A DNA stretch of 64,000 nt from Saccharicrinis fermentans DSM 9555 = JCM 21142 (GTDB lineage Bacteria > Bacteroidota > Bacteroidia > Bacteroidales > Marinilabiliaceae): assembly GCF_000517085.1 (NCBI RefSeq), contig NZ_KI912107.1:4399980-4463979 (forward strand), read 5' to 3'. The notes under the pieces are model-generated. The model worked only from the letters and a program-made list of their open reading frames with translations. It ran no database searches and had not been told where the DNA came from. Every line of letters begins with the position of its first letter. The stretch's first letter is position 1. Of this stretch, positions 48,900 to 57,823 are shown piece by piece. The translations under genes were made by a program, and so were the position numbers.

Positions 48900-49340
48900 A
48901 TGACATTAGAAGTTAAGTTAATTAATAAAAGTTCAAATATTGTTCCTTCGTATGCTACTGAGCTCTCGGCAGGAGTGGATTTAAGAGCCAGTCTTCAAGA
49001 GGATATGCTTATTAAACCTTTAGAGCGTGTGTTGGTTCCAACAGGTTTGTTTATTGAATTGCCTGCTGGTTTTGAAGCTCAAATTAGACCTAGAAGTGGT
49101 CTGGCACTTAAGCATGGTATTACAGTTTTGAATAGCCCTGGTACGATTGATGCTGATTATAGAGGTGAAATTAAAGTTATTTTGATTAATCTCTCCAAGG
49201 ATAATTTTGTTATTAAAAATGGTGAACGCATTTGTCAAATGGTGGTAGCTAAACATGAGAAAGTGACCTTTTCATTGGTGGATCAGTTAGTAGATTCAGA
49301 AAGAGGGGCTGGTGGATTTGGCCACACCGGTAAGTTATAA
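48900..49340 (+). CDS. dut: dUTP diphosphatase
   Basis: 146 residues, with the trimeric dUTPase motifs: [44 protein letters not shown] and the terminal [11 protein letters not shown]. It hydrolyses dUTP to dUMP and keeps uracil out of DNA. It follows the flippase gene by 4 nt. Confidence 0.97.
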   Translation: MTLEVKLINKSSNIVPSYATELSAGVDLRASLQEDMLIKPLERVLVPTGLFIELPAGFEAQIRPRSGLALKHGITVLNSPGTIDADYRGEIKVILINLSKDNFVIKNGERICQMVVAKHEKVTFSLVDQLVDSERGAGGFGHTGKL

Positions 49341-49602
49341 ATGTTTTTAATTCGTATTGTGTTTTATTAGATCGCTTTTATGTGTTTTGTTCTTTGAGGT
49401 AGGTTTAGTATTTTTTGCAATATTACTTTGTTCATTGTTTTGTATAAAACTCATTTGATTTAGTGAGGAAATATTGACTATTGAATGATTTTTAAAGTTT
49501 ATTAAAGAGAGAATCGGGCAGATAAAACGAACCATTATTATTCTCTTAGGATATGTTTTGGTGGTGAGTTTGATGTGATCATTCAAATTAAAATTTTATC
49601 GC

Positions 49603-51345
49603 ATGAAAAATTTATATTGGCTTTTGGCTCTTGTTATTTGTTTAGGAGGATGCAAAAGTGTTAAGAATACCGTAACAGTTAAACAGAATTTGGATTCAAA
49701 AGTTTCTTTCTTGAGTCCTCAAAATAAGAGAAAGTTTGATTACTTTTTTTATGAAGGCCAACGTTTAAAAATGAATGGTGATTTAAATAAAGCAAAAAAT
49801 TATTTTGTGGAATGTTTAAAAATTGATTCTTTAAGTGGTACTTGTTATTTTGAATTAGCGAATATTGCCATCGCTGCCAAAAATTATAAAGCTGCGCAGG
49901 ATTTGCTGAGTAATTCGGTGCGTCTATCTCCGGATAATAAGTGGTTTCAGATTTTGTTGGGCGATTTATATCAGCAAAATAAAGATATCCCTAAAGCCAT
50001 TGCTACCTATGAAAAATTAGTAGCGCGATTTCCTGATAGTGATGAATTCACATATGTTCTAGCCCAACTTTATCAAAACAATAAAGATTATCAGAAAGCC
50101 ATTGATACTTACAATGTTCTAGAGAAAAGTATAGGTATTAACGAAACGATATCTACTGAAAAGGAAAAGATTTATCTGGAGATGGGTAAGGAAGGATTAG
50201 CTTATAAAGAAATTAATAAGTTGATTGATGATAATCCTTATGAGCCCAGGTATTATGGTTTTTTAGGTGATTTATATTTGTATAATAAAAATTATACCAA
50301 GGCTGAGCAAAGCTATCTAAAAATTCTTCAATTGGATGAAGGAAATGGAATGGGCTATTTTTCATTGGCCAATACTAAATTAAAGCAAGCGGATACCACT
50401 GCCTATTTTACTTATTTTGCTAAAGCATTGGATGATAAGGATCTTGCATTGGAAGTTAAATTTCAACGTTTGTTACCTTTATTGATGGGTAAGGATTTTG
50501 CGACTTATAAAGATACAAATGTTGTAGCTGAATTGTTTGATCGCTTAACTATTGTTCATAAGGACGACGCCCGTAGTTATGTGTATTATGCCAATTACCT
50601 TCAAAATAGAGATAAGCCGGCTGCTCTTGTTCAATATAAAAAGGCATTGAGTATTGATAAGAGTAACCCTGCGCTGTGGCAAGATATGTTTCTGTTAGAA
50701 ATCGATTTAGGATTATTTGAGGACTTATATACCGGAACTGATGAAGTGCTTTCTATTTTTCCTGAAGAGCCTTTATTTAATCTGTTTTATGCCTTAGCCG
50801 CCATGCAGAAGGAGGAGTATATACATGCAAAGGAAAAGTTACAGAATGGTCTAGAATATGCGGGTGATAATCTTACTTTAAAGGGGCAAATGCATGCTTA
50901 TCTCGGGGATGTAGAACATAGTCTAGGTAATTCAGATGAGTCCTTTAAACATTACGAAAAGGCTTTAGAAATCGATGATAACAATGTGGTTGTGCTAAAT
51001 AACTATAGTTATTATTTATCTGTTGAGAATAAGGAGCTGGAAAAGGCTGAAAAAATGATTTCTAAGTGTATTGAGTTAGAGTCAGGTAATGCTACCTATT
51101 TAGATACGTATGCTTGGGTTCTTTTTAAAAGAGGAAGGTTTTTTGAAGCTAAATACATTATTGAAAGAGCTATAGATAACGGAGGTGTTGACAGTGATGT
51201 TATTGTAGAACATTATGGAGATATTTTGTTCATGAATAATAAGGTGGAGGATGCTTTGATTCAGTGGAAAAAGTCTTTGGATATGGGTAATGAATCGGTG
51301 GTTTTAAAACGAAAAATAGAATTAAAAAAGTATGTTGCTGAATAG
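49603..51345 (+). CDS. TPR-repeat lipoprotein
   Basis: 580 residues: lipoprotein signal with Cys about residue 18 (LVICLGGC) and then tetratricopeptide repeats across most of the length, for example ACYFELANIAI-type helices and the consecutive units near 75-250 and 430-530. TPR proteins act as scaffolds in envelope assemblies. The next gene, a DUF4292 lipoprotein, overlaps it by 14 nt, and an EnvC-like protein follows, so the three probably form an envelope operon. Confidence 0.9.
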   Translation: MKNLYWLLALVICLGGCKSVKNTVTVKQNLDSKVSFLSPQNKRKFDYFFYEGQRLKMNGDLNKAKNYFVECLKIDSLSGTCYFELANIAIAAKNYKAAQDLLSNSVRLSPDNKWFQILLGDLYQQNKDIPKAIATYEKLVARFPDSDEFTYVLAQLYQNNKDYQKAIDTYNVLEKSIGINETISTEKEKIYLEMGKEGLAYKEINKLIDDNPYEPRYYGFLGDLYLYNKNYTKAEQSYLKILQLDEGNGMGYFSLANTKLKQADTTAYFTYFAKALDDKDLALEVKFQRLLPLLMGKDFATYKDTNVVAELFDRLTIVHKDDARSYVYYANYLQNRDKPAALVQYKKALSIDKSNPALWQDMFLLEIDLGLFEDLYTGTDEVLSIFPEEPLFNLFYALAAMQKEEYIHAKEKLQNGLEYAGDNLTLKGQMHAYLGDVEHSLGNSDESFKHYEKALEIDDNNVVVLNNYSYYLSVENKELEKAEKMISKCIELESGNATYLDTYAWVLFKRGRFFEAKYIIERAIDNGGVDSDVIVEHYGDILFMNNKVEDALIQWKKSLDMGNESVVLKRKIELKKYVAE

Positions 51346-52165
51346 GGTTATATGTGTAGTAGGGTGCATTATTCTCTTTGTTAGTTGTAAAACGACGGAA
51401 AGGATTACCTTGGGGAAAGTTTCTAATATTAGTGATGCCAGATTGCGTAATCAATTGGATGCAAATCAAGTTGTTTATGATAAGTTATATTTAAAAAAAG
51501 TCCAGTTTAACTATAATGATGGACGTAGTAAAAAGTCCTTTAAGGGAAGTTTTGTTATTGAAAAGGATAGTCAAATCATTGTTTCTATTTATGCATTAAT
51601 GGGTATTGAATTGGTGAGGGCTAAATTCACGAAAAATGAGGTCGTTATTCTTGATAAGCATAATAAAGTGGCTATGTTCACTAATTACAATTTTTTTAGT
51701 ACGAAGTATGGATTAGATCTTGATTTCTTTGCGCTCCAGTCGATTTTAAGTAATTCTCTTTTTTTGTATCCTTCTGATGGTGATTATATGGATGGATTAA
51801 AAAAGTATAAACATCATGTCGAAGATGACTTTTATTCTTTTAAATCTTTAAAGGATAAAAGATTAGGAAGGTTAAGTAGACGTAGTAATAATAATATAAT
51901 TCTCCACGAAATTGATATTTATCCTGACTTATATCGTATTTTTAATGTGTATATTAAGGATTTCTCAACTAATCAGTCCGTTTTTATTAAGTATAAGGAT
52001 TTTAAATCCTTTGATGATATCTTGTTTCCTGAAAGGTTAGAAATTAAAGCAGCGCATGGTTCTCAGGTTTTTGATGTAGATTTAAAAATAAATTTTTTAG
52101 AAATAAACGATGGTGGTAGCCTTCATTTTAAAATTCCTTCGAGTTATACCTCTAAAGCTTTGTAG
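51332..52165 (+). CDS. DUF4292 lipoprotein
   Basis: 277 residues with a lipobox (ILFVSC) and the DUF4292 pattern: FKGSFVIEKDSQIIVSIYALMGIELVRAKFTKNEV near 70-105. The family is Bacteroidota-specific, resembles LolA/LolB-type beta proteins and is of unknown function. It overlaps both neighbours (14 and 56 nt). Confidence 0.88.
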   Translation: MLLNRVICVVGCIILFVSCKTTERITLGKVSNISDARLRNQLDANQVVYDKLYLKKVQFNYNDGRSKKSFKGSFVIEKDSQIIVSIYALMGIELVRAKFTKNEVVILDKHNKVAMFTNYNFFSTKYGLDLDFFALQSILSNSLFLYPSDGDYMDGLKKYKHHVEDDFYSFKSLKDKRLGRLSRRSNNNIILHEIDIYPDLYRIFNVYIKDFSTNQSVFIKYKDFKSFDDILFPERLEIKAAHGSQVFDVDLKINFLEINDGGSLHFKIPSSYTSKAL

Positions 52166-53306
52166 TGTTGCCATACTTATTTGCTTGGTACTAACTGGAA
52201 TTTCGGCACAAAGTACTGATGTTGAGTCCTTAAAGAAGCAACGTGAGCAGTATGAAAGAGATATTAGTAATGCAAAAAAGCTTTTAAAGACAAAGGGTAA
52301 TACGCGTATCGCTTATCTGAATGATTTAAAGTTGATTAATGCGCAGATAAGTGCCCAAAAGTTGGTAATTGCCTCATATAAAAAGGAAATGGAGGCTATT
52401 ACGGAACAAATCAATATAAATAAGGAGCTTACTGCTTCCTTGGAAGAAGAAATTAGTTTCTTGCGTGATGGCTATAAAAATCTAATTTTGTCTGCACATA
52501 AGCAGATGGGATCCAATTACAATGAGTTTATGCTTGTTTTTAGTGCCAAGTCTTTTTCTGAGGCCTATCGGCGATTTCATCTCATGAAACAATATGCTTC
52601 TTATCGAAAAAAGCAAGGTCTGGTTTTAATTGACACTAAATTAAGACACGATAGTATAGTTCGTGAAAATGAGATTATACTTGAAAGTAAACAAAAAAGA
52701 TATTTAGCTTTATTGAATGAAATAGAAAGTTTAAAAAGGAGTGTTTCTCAAAAACAAAAATATATAGCTGATTTAAAAAAAGACGAAAAATGGTTAAGGC
52801 GTGAAATTCTTAAAAAAGAAAGTGCTACCAAAAAATTACAAGCGAGTATTGAAAAACTCATTAGGGAATCTTCTTCCGAGGTAGGTTATTCTTTTTCTAA
52901 TTTCCATAGTGCTAAAGGTAAGTTAAATTGGCCTGTTGAAAATGGTATCGTAACCAGTAGTTTTGGTGAACATAATCACGCCGTTTTAAAGGGCGTAAAA
53001 ATTAAGAACAATGGCATTGATATAACAGCATCGAAAGAGAATAGGGTTAAATGTGTCTATGAAGGTACTGTAAGCCGCGTTATTGCTATTCCTGGATACA
53101 ATAAGGCGGTCATTGTGAGACATGGAAAATATCTGACCGTCTACGCCAACTTGGCCAAGGTTGATGTAAAAAATGACCAAGTTGTTAAAAGTAATCAAAG
53201 TATCGGTCAAATTTTTGCTGATAATGAAGATAAGAATGGTATCTTACATTTTGAGATTTGGGAGGAGAGTAAAAAGATTAACCCTTTAGAATGGTTGCAG
53301 AAATAG
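52110..53306 (+). CDS. EnvC-like murein hydrolase activator (degenerate M23 domain)
   Basis: 398 residues. A signal segment (KLCSVAILICLVLTGISAQS) is followed by a long coiled coil (about 35-270) and a LytM/M23 domain (about 285-396). The metal-site His of HxGxD is replaced by Asn in KNNGIDI, while HGKYLTVYANL and LHFEIW are kept. Such degenerate domains activate amidases rather than cut peptidoglycan. Its start lies 56 nt inside the preceding gene. Confidence 0.88.
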   Translation: MVVAFILKFLRVIPLKLCSVAILICLVLTGISAQSTDVESLKKQREQYERDISNAKKLLKTKGNTRIAYLNDLKLINAQISAQKLVIASYKKEMEAITEQININKELTASLEEEISFLRDGYKNLILSAHKQMGSNYNEFMLVFSAKSFSEAYRRFHLMKQYASYRKKQGLVLIDTKLRHDSIVRENEIILESKQKRYLALLNEIESLKRSVSQKQKYIADLKKDEKWLRREILKKESATKKLQASIEKLIRESSSEVGYSFSNFHSAKGKLNWPVENGIVTSSFGEHNHAVLKGVKIKNNGIDITASKENRVKCVYEGTVSRVIAIPGYNKAVIVRHGKYLTVYANLAKVDVKNDQVVKSNQSIGQIFADNEDKNGILHFEIWEESKKINPLEWLQK

Positions 53307-53395
53307 CACTTTATAATTAAAAGAAAAATATTTACATTTGAGTAACTATTTGTGTAATTTGTAGTATAATGTAAGTGTAAATTACTAAGACATAA

Positions 53396-53800
53396 ATGGA
53401 TTTAACTGTGGAAAGAGTCGTTATAAGTTCTGACATTAAGAATATTAGCCTAATCGAGAAATTGATTGATGATATTTCGAGTCAATACGATATACATTCG
53501 GATGTATATGGTAAGCTATTGTTAGGCGTTGTTGAAGGTGTTAACAATGCAATTGTACATGGAAACAAGCTAGATTCGTCTAAAAATGTAAAATTAGAAT
53601 ATCAAATATCCGATAAAGATATTCAAATTGTCATTATGGATGAAGGAAAAGGATTCGATTACACTAAGGTTCCAGATCCAACTTTACCTGAGAATGTTGA
53701 AAAGACGCATGGTAGAGGTATTTTTTTGATGAACCATTTAGCTGATGAAATTGATTTTGAAAAAGAGGGTAGTATGGTTAAGTTAACATTTAATTTGTAG
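53396..53800 (+). CDS. RsbW-like anti-sigma/serine kinase ATPase
   Basis: 134 residues of the HATPase_c_2 type: VVEGVNNAIVHGN (N-box), IMDEGKGFDY (G1) and THGRGIFLMNHL (G2). These proteins bind ATP and phosphorylate or bind STAS antagonists. No sigma factor or STAS protein is next to it; the STAS gene in the chemotaxis cluster is on the other side of the origin. It is followed directly by ybeY. Confidence 0.88.
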   Translation: MDLTVERVVISSDIKNISLIEKLIDDISSQYDIHSDVYGKLLLGVVEGVNNAIVHGNKLDSSKNVKLEYQISDKDIQIVIMDEGKGFDYTKVPDPTLPENVEKTHGRGIFLMNHLADEIDFEKEGSMVKLTFNL

Positions 53801-54223
53801 GTGATTTATTTTGATTATGAGGATGTGTCTGATATACAGTTAGATACTGATTTATTGAAGCGCTGGATAAATATTATTGTAGACCAGCATAAAGGTATTT
53901 GTAAAGAAATTTCCTTTCTTTTTTGCTCTGATGAGTATATTTTAAAAATCAATCGTGATTATTTAAATCATGATTATTATACGGATGTTATAACTTTTGA
54001 TTATTGCGAAGATAATTTCATTAGCGGAGACATTCTGATTAGTTTAGATACGGTACGTTCTAATGCCAAGGAGTATAACACTGTTTTTAAAGACGAATTA
54101 CATCGTGTTATTATTCATGGTATACTTCATTTATTAGGTTTTAAGGATAAAACAGACCAAGAAGATGCAGCTATGCATGCTTTAGAGGATCAAGCACTGG
54201 AAGTTCTTAAAACAATTTCATAA
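53801..54223 (+). CDS. ybeY: Endoribonuclease YbeY
   Basis: 140 residues from a GTG start at 53801, directly after the previous stop. The zinc motif reads HGILHLLGFKDKT: the first two histidines are kept, but the third (usually GYDH) is Lys-Asp, a variant I recall from other Bacteroidota. YbeY takes part in 16S rRNA maturation and ribosome quality control. Confidence 0.9.
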   Translation: MIYFDYEDVSDIQLDTDLLKRWINIIVDQHKGICKEISFLFCSDEYILKINRDYLNHDYYTDVITFDYCEDNFISGDILISLDTVRSNAKEYNTVFKDELHRVIIHGILHLLGFKDKTDQEDAAMHALEDQALEVLKTIS

Positions 54224-54238
54224 TTTCACTGTTTTTTT

Positions 54239-54268
54239 ATTGTAAATAACTGAATGCATGTACCTTTG
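54239..54268 (+). promoter_or_regulatory. Bacteroidota-type promoter of mnmG
   Basis: ATTG (54239-54242), an 18-nt spacer and TACCTTTG (54261-54268) fit the -33/-7 elements. Predicted transcription start is near 54274, about 13 nt before mnmG. Confidence 0.7.
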
Positions 54269-54286
54269 CATTCTTATTGATTTGTT

Positions 54287-56164
54287 ATGGATTTTAATTA
54301 CGATATTATTGTGGTTGGAGCAGGGCATGCTGGTTGTGAGGCAGCAGCAGCTGCTGCTAATTTAGGTTCTAAAACATTGTTGATTACAATGGATATGAAT
54401 AAAATAGCCCAAATGAGCTGTAATCCGGCCATTGGCGGTATTGCGAAAGGTCAAATTGTTCGCGAAATTGATGCCCTGGGTGGATATGCAGGTGTAGTAA
54501 CTGATAGATCTTCTATTCAGTTTCGACTTTTAAATAGATCAAAGGGTCCTGCGATGTGGAGTCCAAGGGCACAGTGTGATAGAATGGTTTATTCTTCCCA
54601 ATGGAGGTCGATCTTAGAACAAACAGAGAATCTATATTTTTGGCAGGATACGGTGGTTGATATTCAGTTTGACGGGAATCGTGTAAAATCTGTTCTTACG
54701 AAAATGGGAGTGGAGTTTACTTGTAAAGCCCTTATTTTGACTAATGGTACTTTTTTAAACGGACTTATGCATATTGGGCAAGTGCAAATGGAAGGCGGTC
54801 GTATTAGTGAAGCTAGTTCCTATGGTCTTAGTAATAAAATGAAGGATTTTGGGTTCGTCACTGATCGTATGAAAACTGGTACTCCTGTTCGTGTAGATGG
54901 AAGATCTGTTGATTTTTCAAAATGTGAGGAACAGGTAGGTGATGATACCTTTTATAAGTTTTCTTACTTACCCGATGAACAGTCTAAATTAGTTCAGAAA
55001 AGTTGTTGGTTGACTTATACCAATACCAAAGTCCATGAGGCCTTAGAAGCAGGACTGCATCAATCTCCTTTATATGATGGCACTATTCAAAGTATGGGTC
55101 CTCGTTATTGTCCGAGTATCGAGACAAAGATTGTAACATTTGCCGATAAGGATAAGCATCAATTACATTTAGAACCAGAAGGAGAAACAACGATTGAGTA
55201 TTATTTAAATGGGTTTAGTAGTTCTTTGCCTTTATCTGTTCAGTTAGCCGCCTTAAAACATATACCCGGACTAGAAAATGCTAAAATATTTCGTCCCGGA
55301 TATGCCATTGAATATGACTTTTTTGATCCTACTCAGTTGCACCATACTCTGGAAACTAAGTTAGTAAATCATTTGTATTTTGCTGGCCAGATTAACGGTA
55401 CTACCGGCTATGAAGAAGCCGGAGCCCAAGGGTTAATGGCTGGCATAAACGCGCATCTAAAATTGCAAGGAAAGGAATCGTTTGTGCTTGGGAGAGATGA
55501 AGCTTATATTGGCGTTTTAATTGATGATTTGGTGACCAAAGGTGTAGATGAACCCTATAGGATGTTTACTTCTCGTGCCGAGTATCGTATTTTATTAAGG
55601 CAAGATAATGCTGATATAAGGCTGACTAAAAAAAGTTTTGATATAGGATTAGCCAAAAAGGAACGTTTACTTTTACTAGACGAAAAATTAAAGTATAGAG
55701 ATTTAATTATTGAATTTGTGGATAATTTTAGTATAAAGCCTAAGTATATAAATGATTATTTATCCACTGTAGATACCACTCCGCTTAAGCAAACGGTTAA
55801 ATTAAAAGATGTTCTTTTGCGTCCACAAGTTAGTATTATGGGACTTATTGAGTATATAGAACCTTTTAAAGAGCATTGTTCTCAAATTCCCATTCAGCGA
55901 AGAATGGAAATACTCGAGTCTGCAGAAATTTTCATTAAGTATCAAGGATATATCAATAGGGAAAGGATGATGGCCGATAAATTATCGAGATTGGAAAATC
56001 TTGAGATAGAAGGGCGTTTTAATTATGAAGAATTAAAGAGTATTTCTACCGAAGGACGCCAAAAATTGGCTAAAGTTAATCCTAAAACTATCGGACAAGC
56101 TAGTCGTATTTCCGGTGTAAGTCCAAGCGATATAAATGTACTTTTGGTTTTGATGGGTCGTTAA
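54287..56164 (+). CDS. mnmG: tRNA modification FAD protein MnmG (GidA)
   Basis: 625 residues with the FAD-binding motif [11 protein letters not shown] and the family blocks [12 protein letters not shown] and [16 protein letters not shown]. With MnmE it makes cmnm5 modifications at the wobble uridine of tRNAs. In many bacteria gidA lies near oriC, which agrees with the origin proposed 10 kb away. Confidence 0.97.
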   Translation: MDFNYDIIVVGAGHAGCEAAAAAANLGSKTLLITMDMNKIAQMSCNPAIGGIAKGQIVREIDALGGYAGVVTDRSSIQFRLLNRSKGPAMWSPRAQCDRMVYSSQWRSILEQTENLYFWQDTVVDIQFDGNRVKSVLTKMGVEFTCKALILTNGTFLNGLMHIGQVQMEGGRISEASSYGLSNKMKDFGFVTDRMKTGTPVRVDGRSVDFSKCEEQVGDDTFYKFSYLPDEQSKLVQKSCWLTYTNTKVHEALEAGLHQSPLYDGTIQSMGPRYCPSIETKIVTFADKDKHQLHLEPEGETTIEYYLNGFSSSLPLSVQLAALKHIPGLENAKIFRPGYAIEYDFFDPTQLHHTLETKLVNHLYFAGQINGTTGYEEAGAQGLMAGINAHLKLQGKESFVLGRDEAYIGVLIDDLVTKGVDEPYRMFTSRAEYRILLRQDNADIRLTKKSFDIGLAKKERLLLLDEKLKYRDLIIEFVDNFSIKPKYINDYLSTVDTTPLKQTVKLKDVLLRPQVSIMGLIEYIEPFKEHCSQIPIQRRMEILESAEIFIKYQGYINRERMMADKLSRLENLEIEGRFNYEELKSISTEGRQKLAKVNPKTIGQASRISGVSPSDINVLLVLMGR

Positions 56165-56166
56165 TG

Positions 56167-56182
56167 CGTTCCACGTGGAACG
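56167..56182. promoter_or_regulatory. parS-like chromosome partition site 2
   Basis: CGTTCCACGTGGAACG is a perfect 16-bp palindrome that matches the core GTTNCACGTGNAAC. It lies in the 33-nt gap between mnmG and ade. Confidence 0.83.
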
Positions 56183-56197
56183 GAATAAAACAAAAAT

Positions 56198-57823
56198 ATG
56201 GATATAAAAGGAAAAGTAGTTGATATTACCAATCGTAATATTTTTAATGGAATTGTTTCAATTTGTAATGGAATGATCACAAACATTGAAGAAATTCAGG
56301 AGGAATGCACGCATTATATATTACCTGGTTTAATTGATGGACATGTTCATATTGAGAGTTCCATGCTCACACCAACCCAGTTTTCAAAGATAGTTGTTCC
56401 ACGTGGAACGGTAGCTGTGGTTACAGATCCTCATGAAATAGCCAATGTGATGGGGGTTGAAGGTGTGAATTACATGATTGAAGATGCAAAAAAAACGCCC
56501 TTGAAGTGTTTTTTCGGTGCACCTTCGTGTGTTCCGGCTACGTCTTTTGAAACCAGTGGGGCTATTATTAATGCTACAACGATTAATGAGTTATTGCAGC
56601 GGGACGATATTTGGTTCTTATCGGAAATGATGAACTTTCCAGGGGTTATCTTCGATGATAAGGAGGTTTGGGATAAAGTGAAGGCGGCTCATTCTAATGG
56701 AAAAAGAATTGATGGACATGCGCCAGGGTTGATGGGTAATGATTTGAAAAAATATACCCGTGCCGGAATTAGTTCTGATCATGAATGTGTATCGGTAAAA
56801 GAAGCTATACAAAAAATAGAACAAGGGGTATGTATTCAAATACGGGAGGGAAGTGCGGCTAAAAACTTTAAGGTTTTAGCACCTCTTTTTCATACACACC
56901 CTGATGATATTATGCTTTGTACCGACGATTCACACCCAGATGAAATTATTCAAAAAGGACATATCGACAAAATTATTCGTCTAGGATTGTCATTAGGACT
57001 TGATATCTTTGACCTGTTAAAAGCAGCCATATTGAAGCCTATTGAGCATTATCAGCTTCCTGTGGGTAGACTACGTGTAGGTGATGCTGCTGATCTGATA
57101 GTGGTGGATACTTTGACTGATTTTAATATTCTTGAGACTTTTATCGATGGCCAACCAGTATATGGTCAAGGTAAAGTACTGTTTGAGGTTCCTACATCTA
57201 AGGTTATTAATAATTTTAATATTTCAAGCATCTCAGAAGAAGATATTTGTGTTGCCTATAAAAAGGATTGCAATATTCGGGTTATAGAGGCTAAAGATGG
57301 TGACCTACTAACGGATGAATTTATATGGACTCCTTCTAATTCTTCTGGTTTTATTAAGTCTAGTGTTAATGATGATATTCTTAAAATTGTGGTTTTAAAT
57401 CGATACAAAACGGCTCCTCCAGTCGTTGGATTTATTAAAAATATTGGTTTAAAACAGGGTGCCATTGCTTGTAGTGTGGCTCATGATAGCCATAACTTAA
57501 TTGCCGTAGGTGTATCTGACAAGGATATAGTAAGTGCTTTAAATGAAATTATTGCTCACAAAGGTGGAATGGCCTACGCTTTCAATGATGATAAAGATTG
57601 TTTAGCTCTGGAAGTAGGCGGTTTAATGACGGGTAAACCAGGTAGGGTTGTTGCAGAAAAATACCAAACTTTAAATATAAAGGCACAAGAGTTAGGTTCT
57701 ACATTGGCCGCCCCTTTCATGACATTGTCGTTTATGAGCCTCTTGGTAATACCAAAACTTAAAATAGGTGATAAGGGATTGTTTGATGTGAGTAGCTTTT
57801 CTTTTACAAATTTATATGCTTAA
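56198..57823 (+). CDS. ade: Adenine deaminase
   Basis: 541 residues: metal-binding HVHIESSMLTP near 49-59 and VTDPHEIANVMG near 74-85, and the later CTDDSHPD. It deaminates adenine to hypoxanthine. A third parS-like palindrome lies inside the coding sequence, where it encodes VVPRGTV. It shares 1 nt with uvrC. Confidence 0.95.
   Translation: MDIKGKVVDITNRNIFNGIVSICNGMITNIEEIQEECTHYILPGLIDGHVHIESSMLTPTQFSKIVVPRGTVAVVTDPHEIANVMGVEGVNYMIEDAKKTPLKCFFGAPSCVPATSFETSGAIINATTINELLQRDDIWFLSEMMNFPGVIFDDKEVWDKVKAAHSNGKRIDGHAPGLMGNDLKKYTRAGISSDHECVSVKEAIQKIEQGVCIQIREGSAAKNFKVLAPLFHTHPDDIMLCTDDSHPDEIIQKGHIDKIIRLGLSLGLDIFDLLKAAILKPIEHYQLPVGRLRVGDAADLIVVDTLTDFNILETFIDGQPVYGQGKVLFEVPTSKVINNFNISSISEEDICVAYKKDCNIRVIEAKDGDLLTDEFIWTPSNSSGFIKSSVNDDILKIVVLNRYKTAPPVVGFIKNIGLKQGAIACSVAHDSHNLIAVGVSDKDIVSALNEIIAHKGGMAYAFNDDKDCLALEVGGLMTGKPGRVVAEKYQTLNIKAQELGSTLAAPFMTLSFMSLLVIPKLKIGDKGLFDVSSFSFTNLYA
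56395..56410. promoter_or_regulatory. parS-like chromosome partition site 3 (inside ade)
   Basis: TGTTCCACGTGGAACG carries the palindrome GTTCCACGTGGAAC at 56396-56409. The site is within the ade reading frame and coincides with codons for the conserved PRGT segment. Confidence 0.83.

Noticed and set aside
49347-49586. 79-codon minus-strand reading frame between dut and the TPR gene
   Set aside because: Low-complexity composition, no recognisable domain, no start signal, and it runs against the local gene direction.
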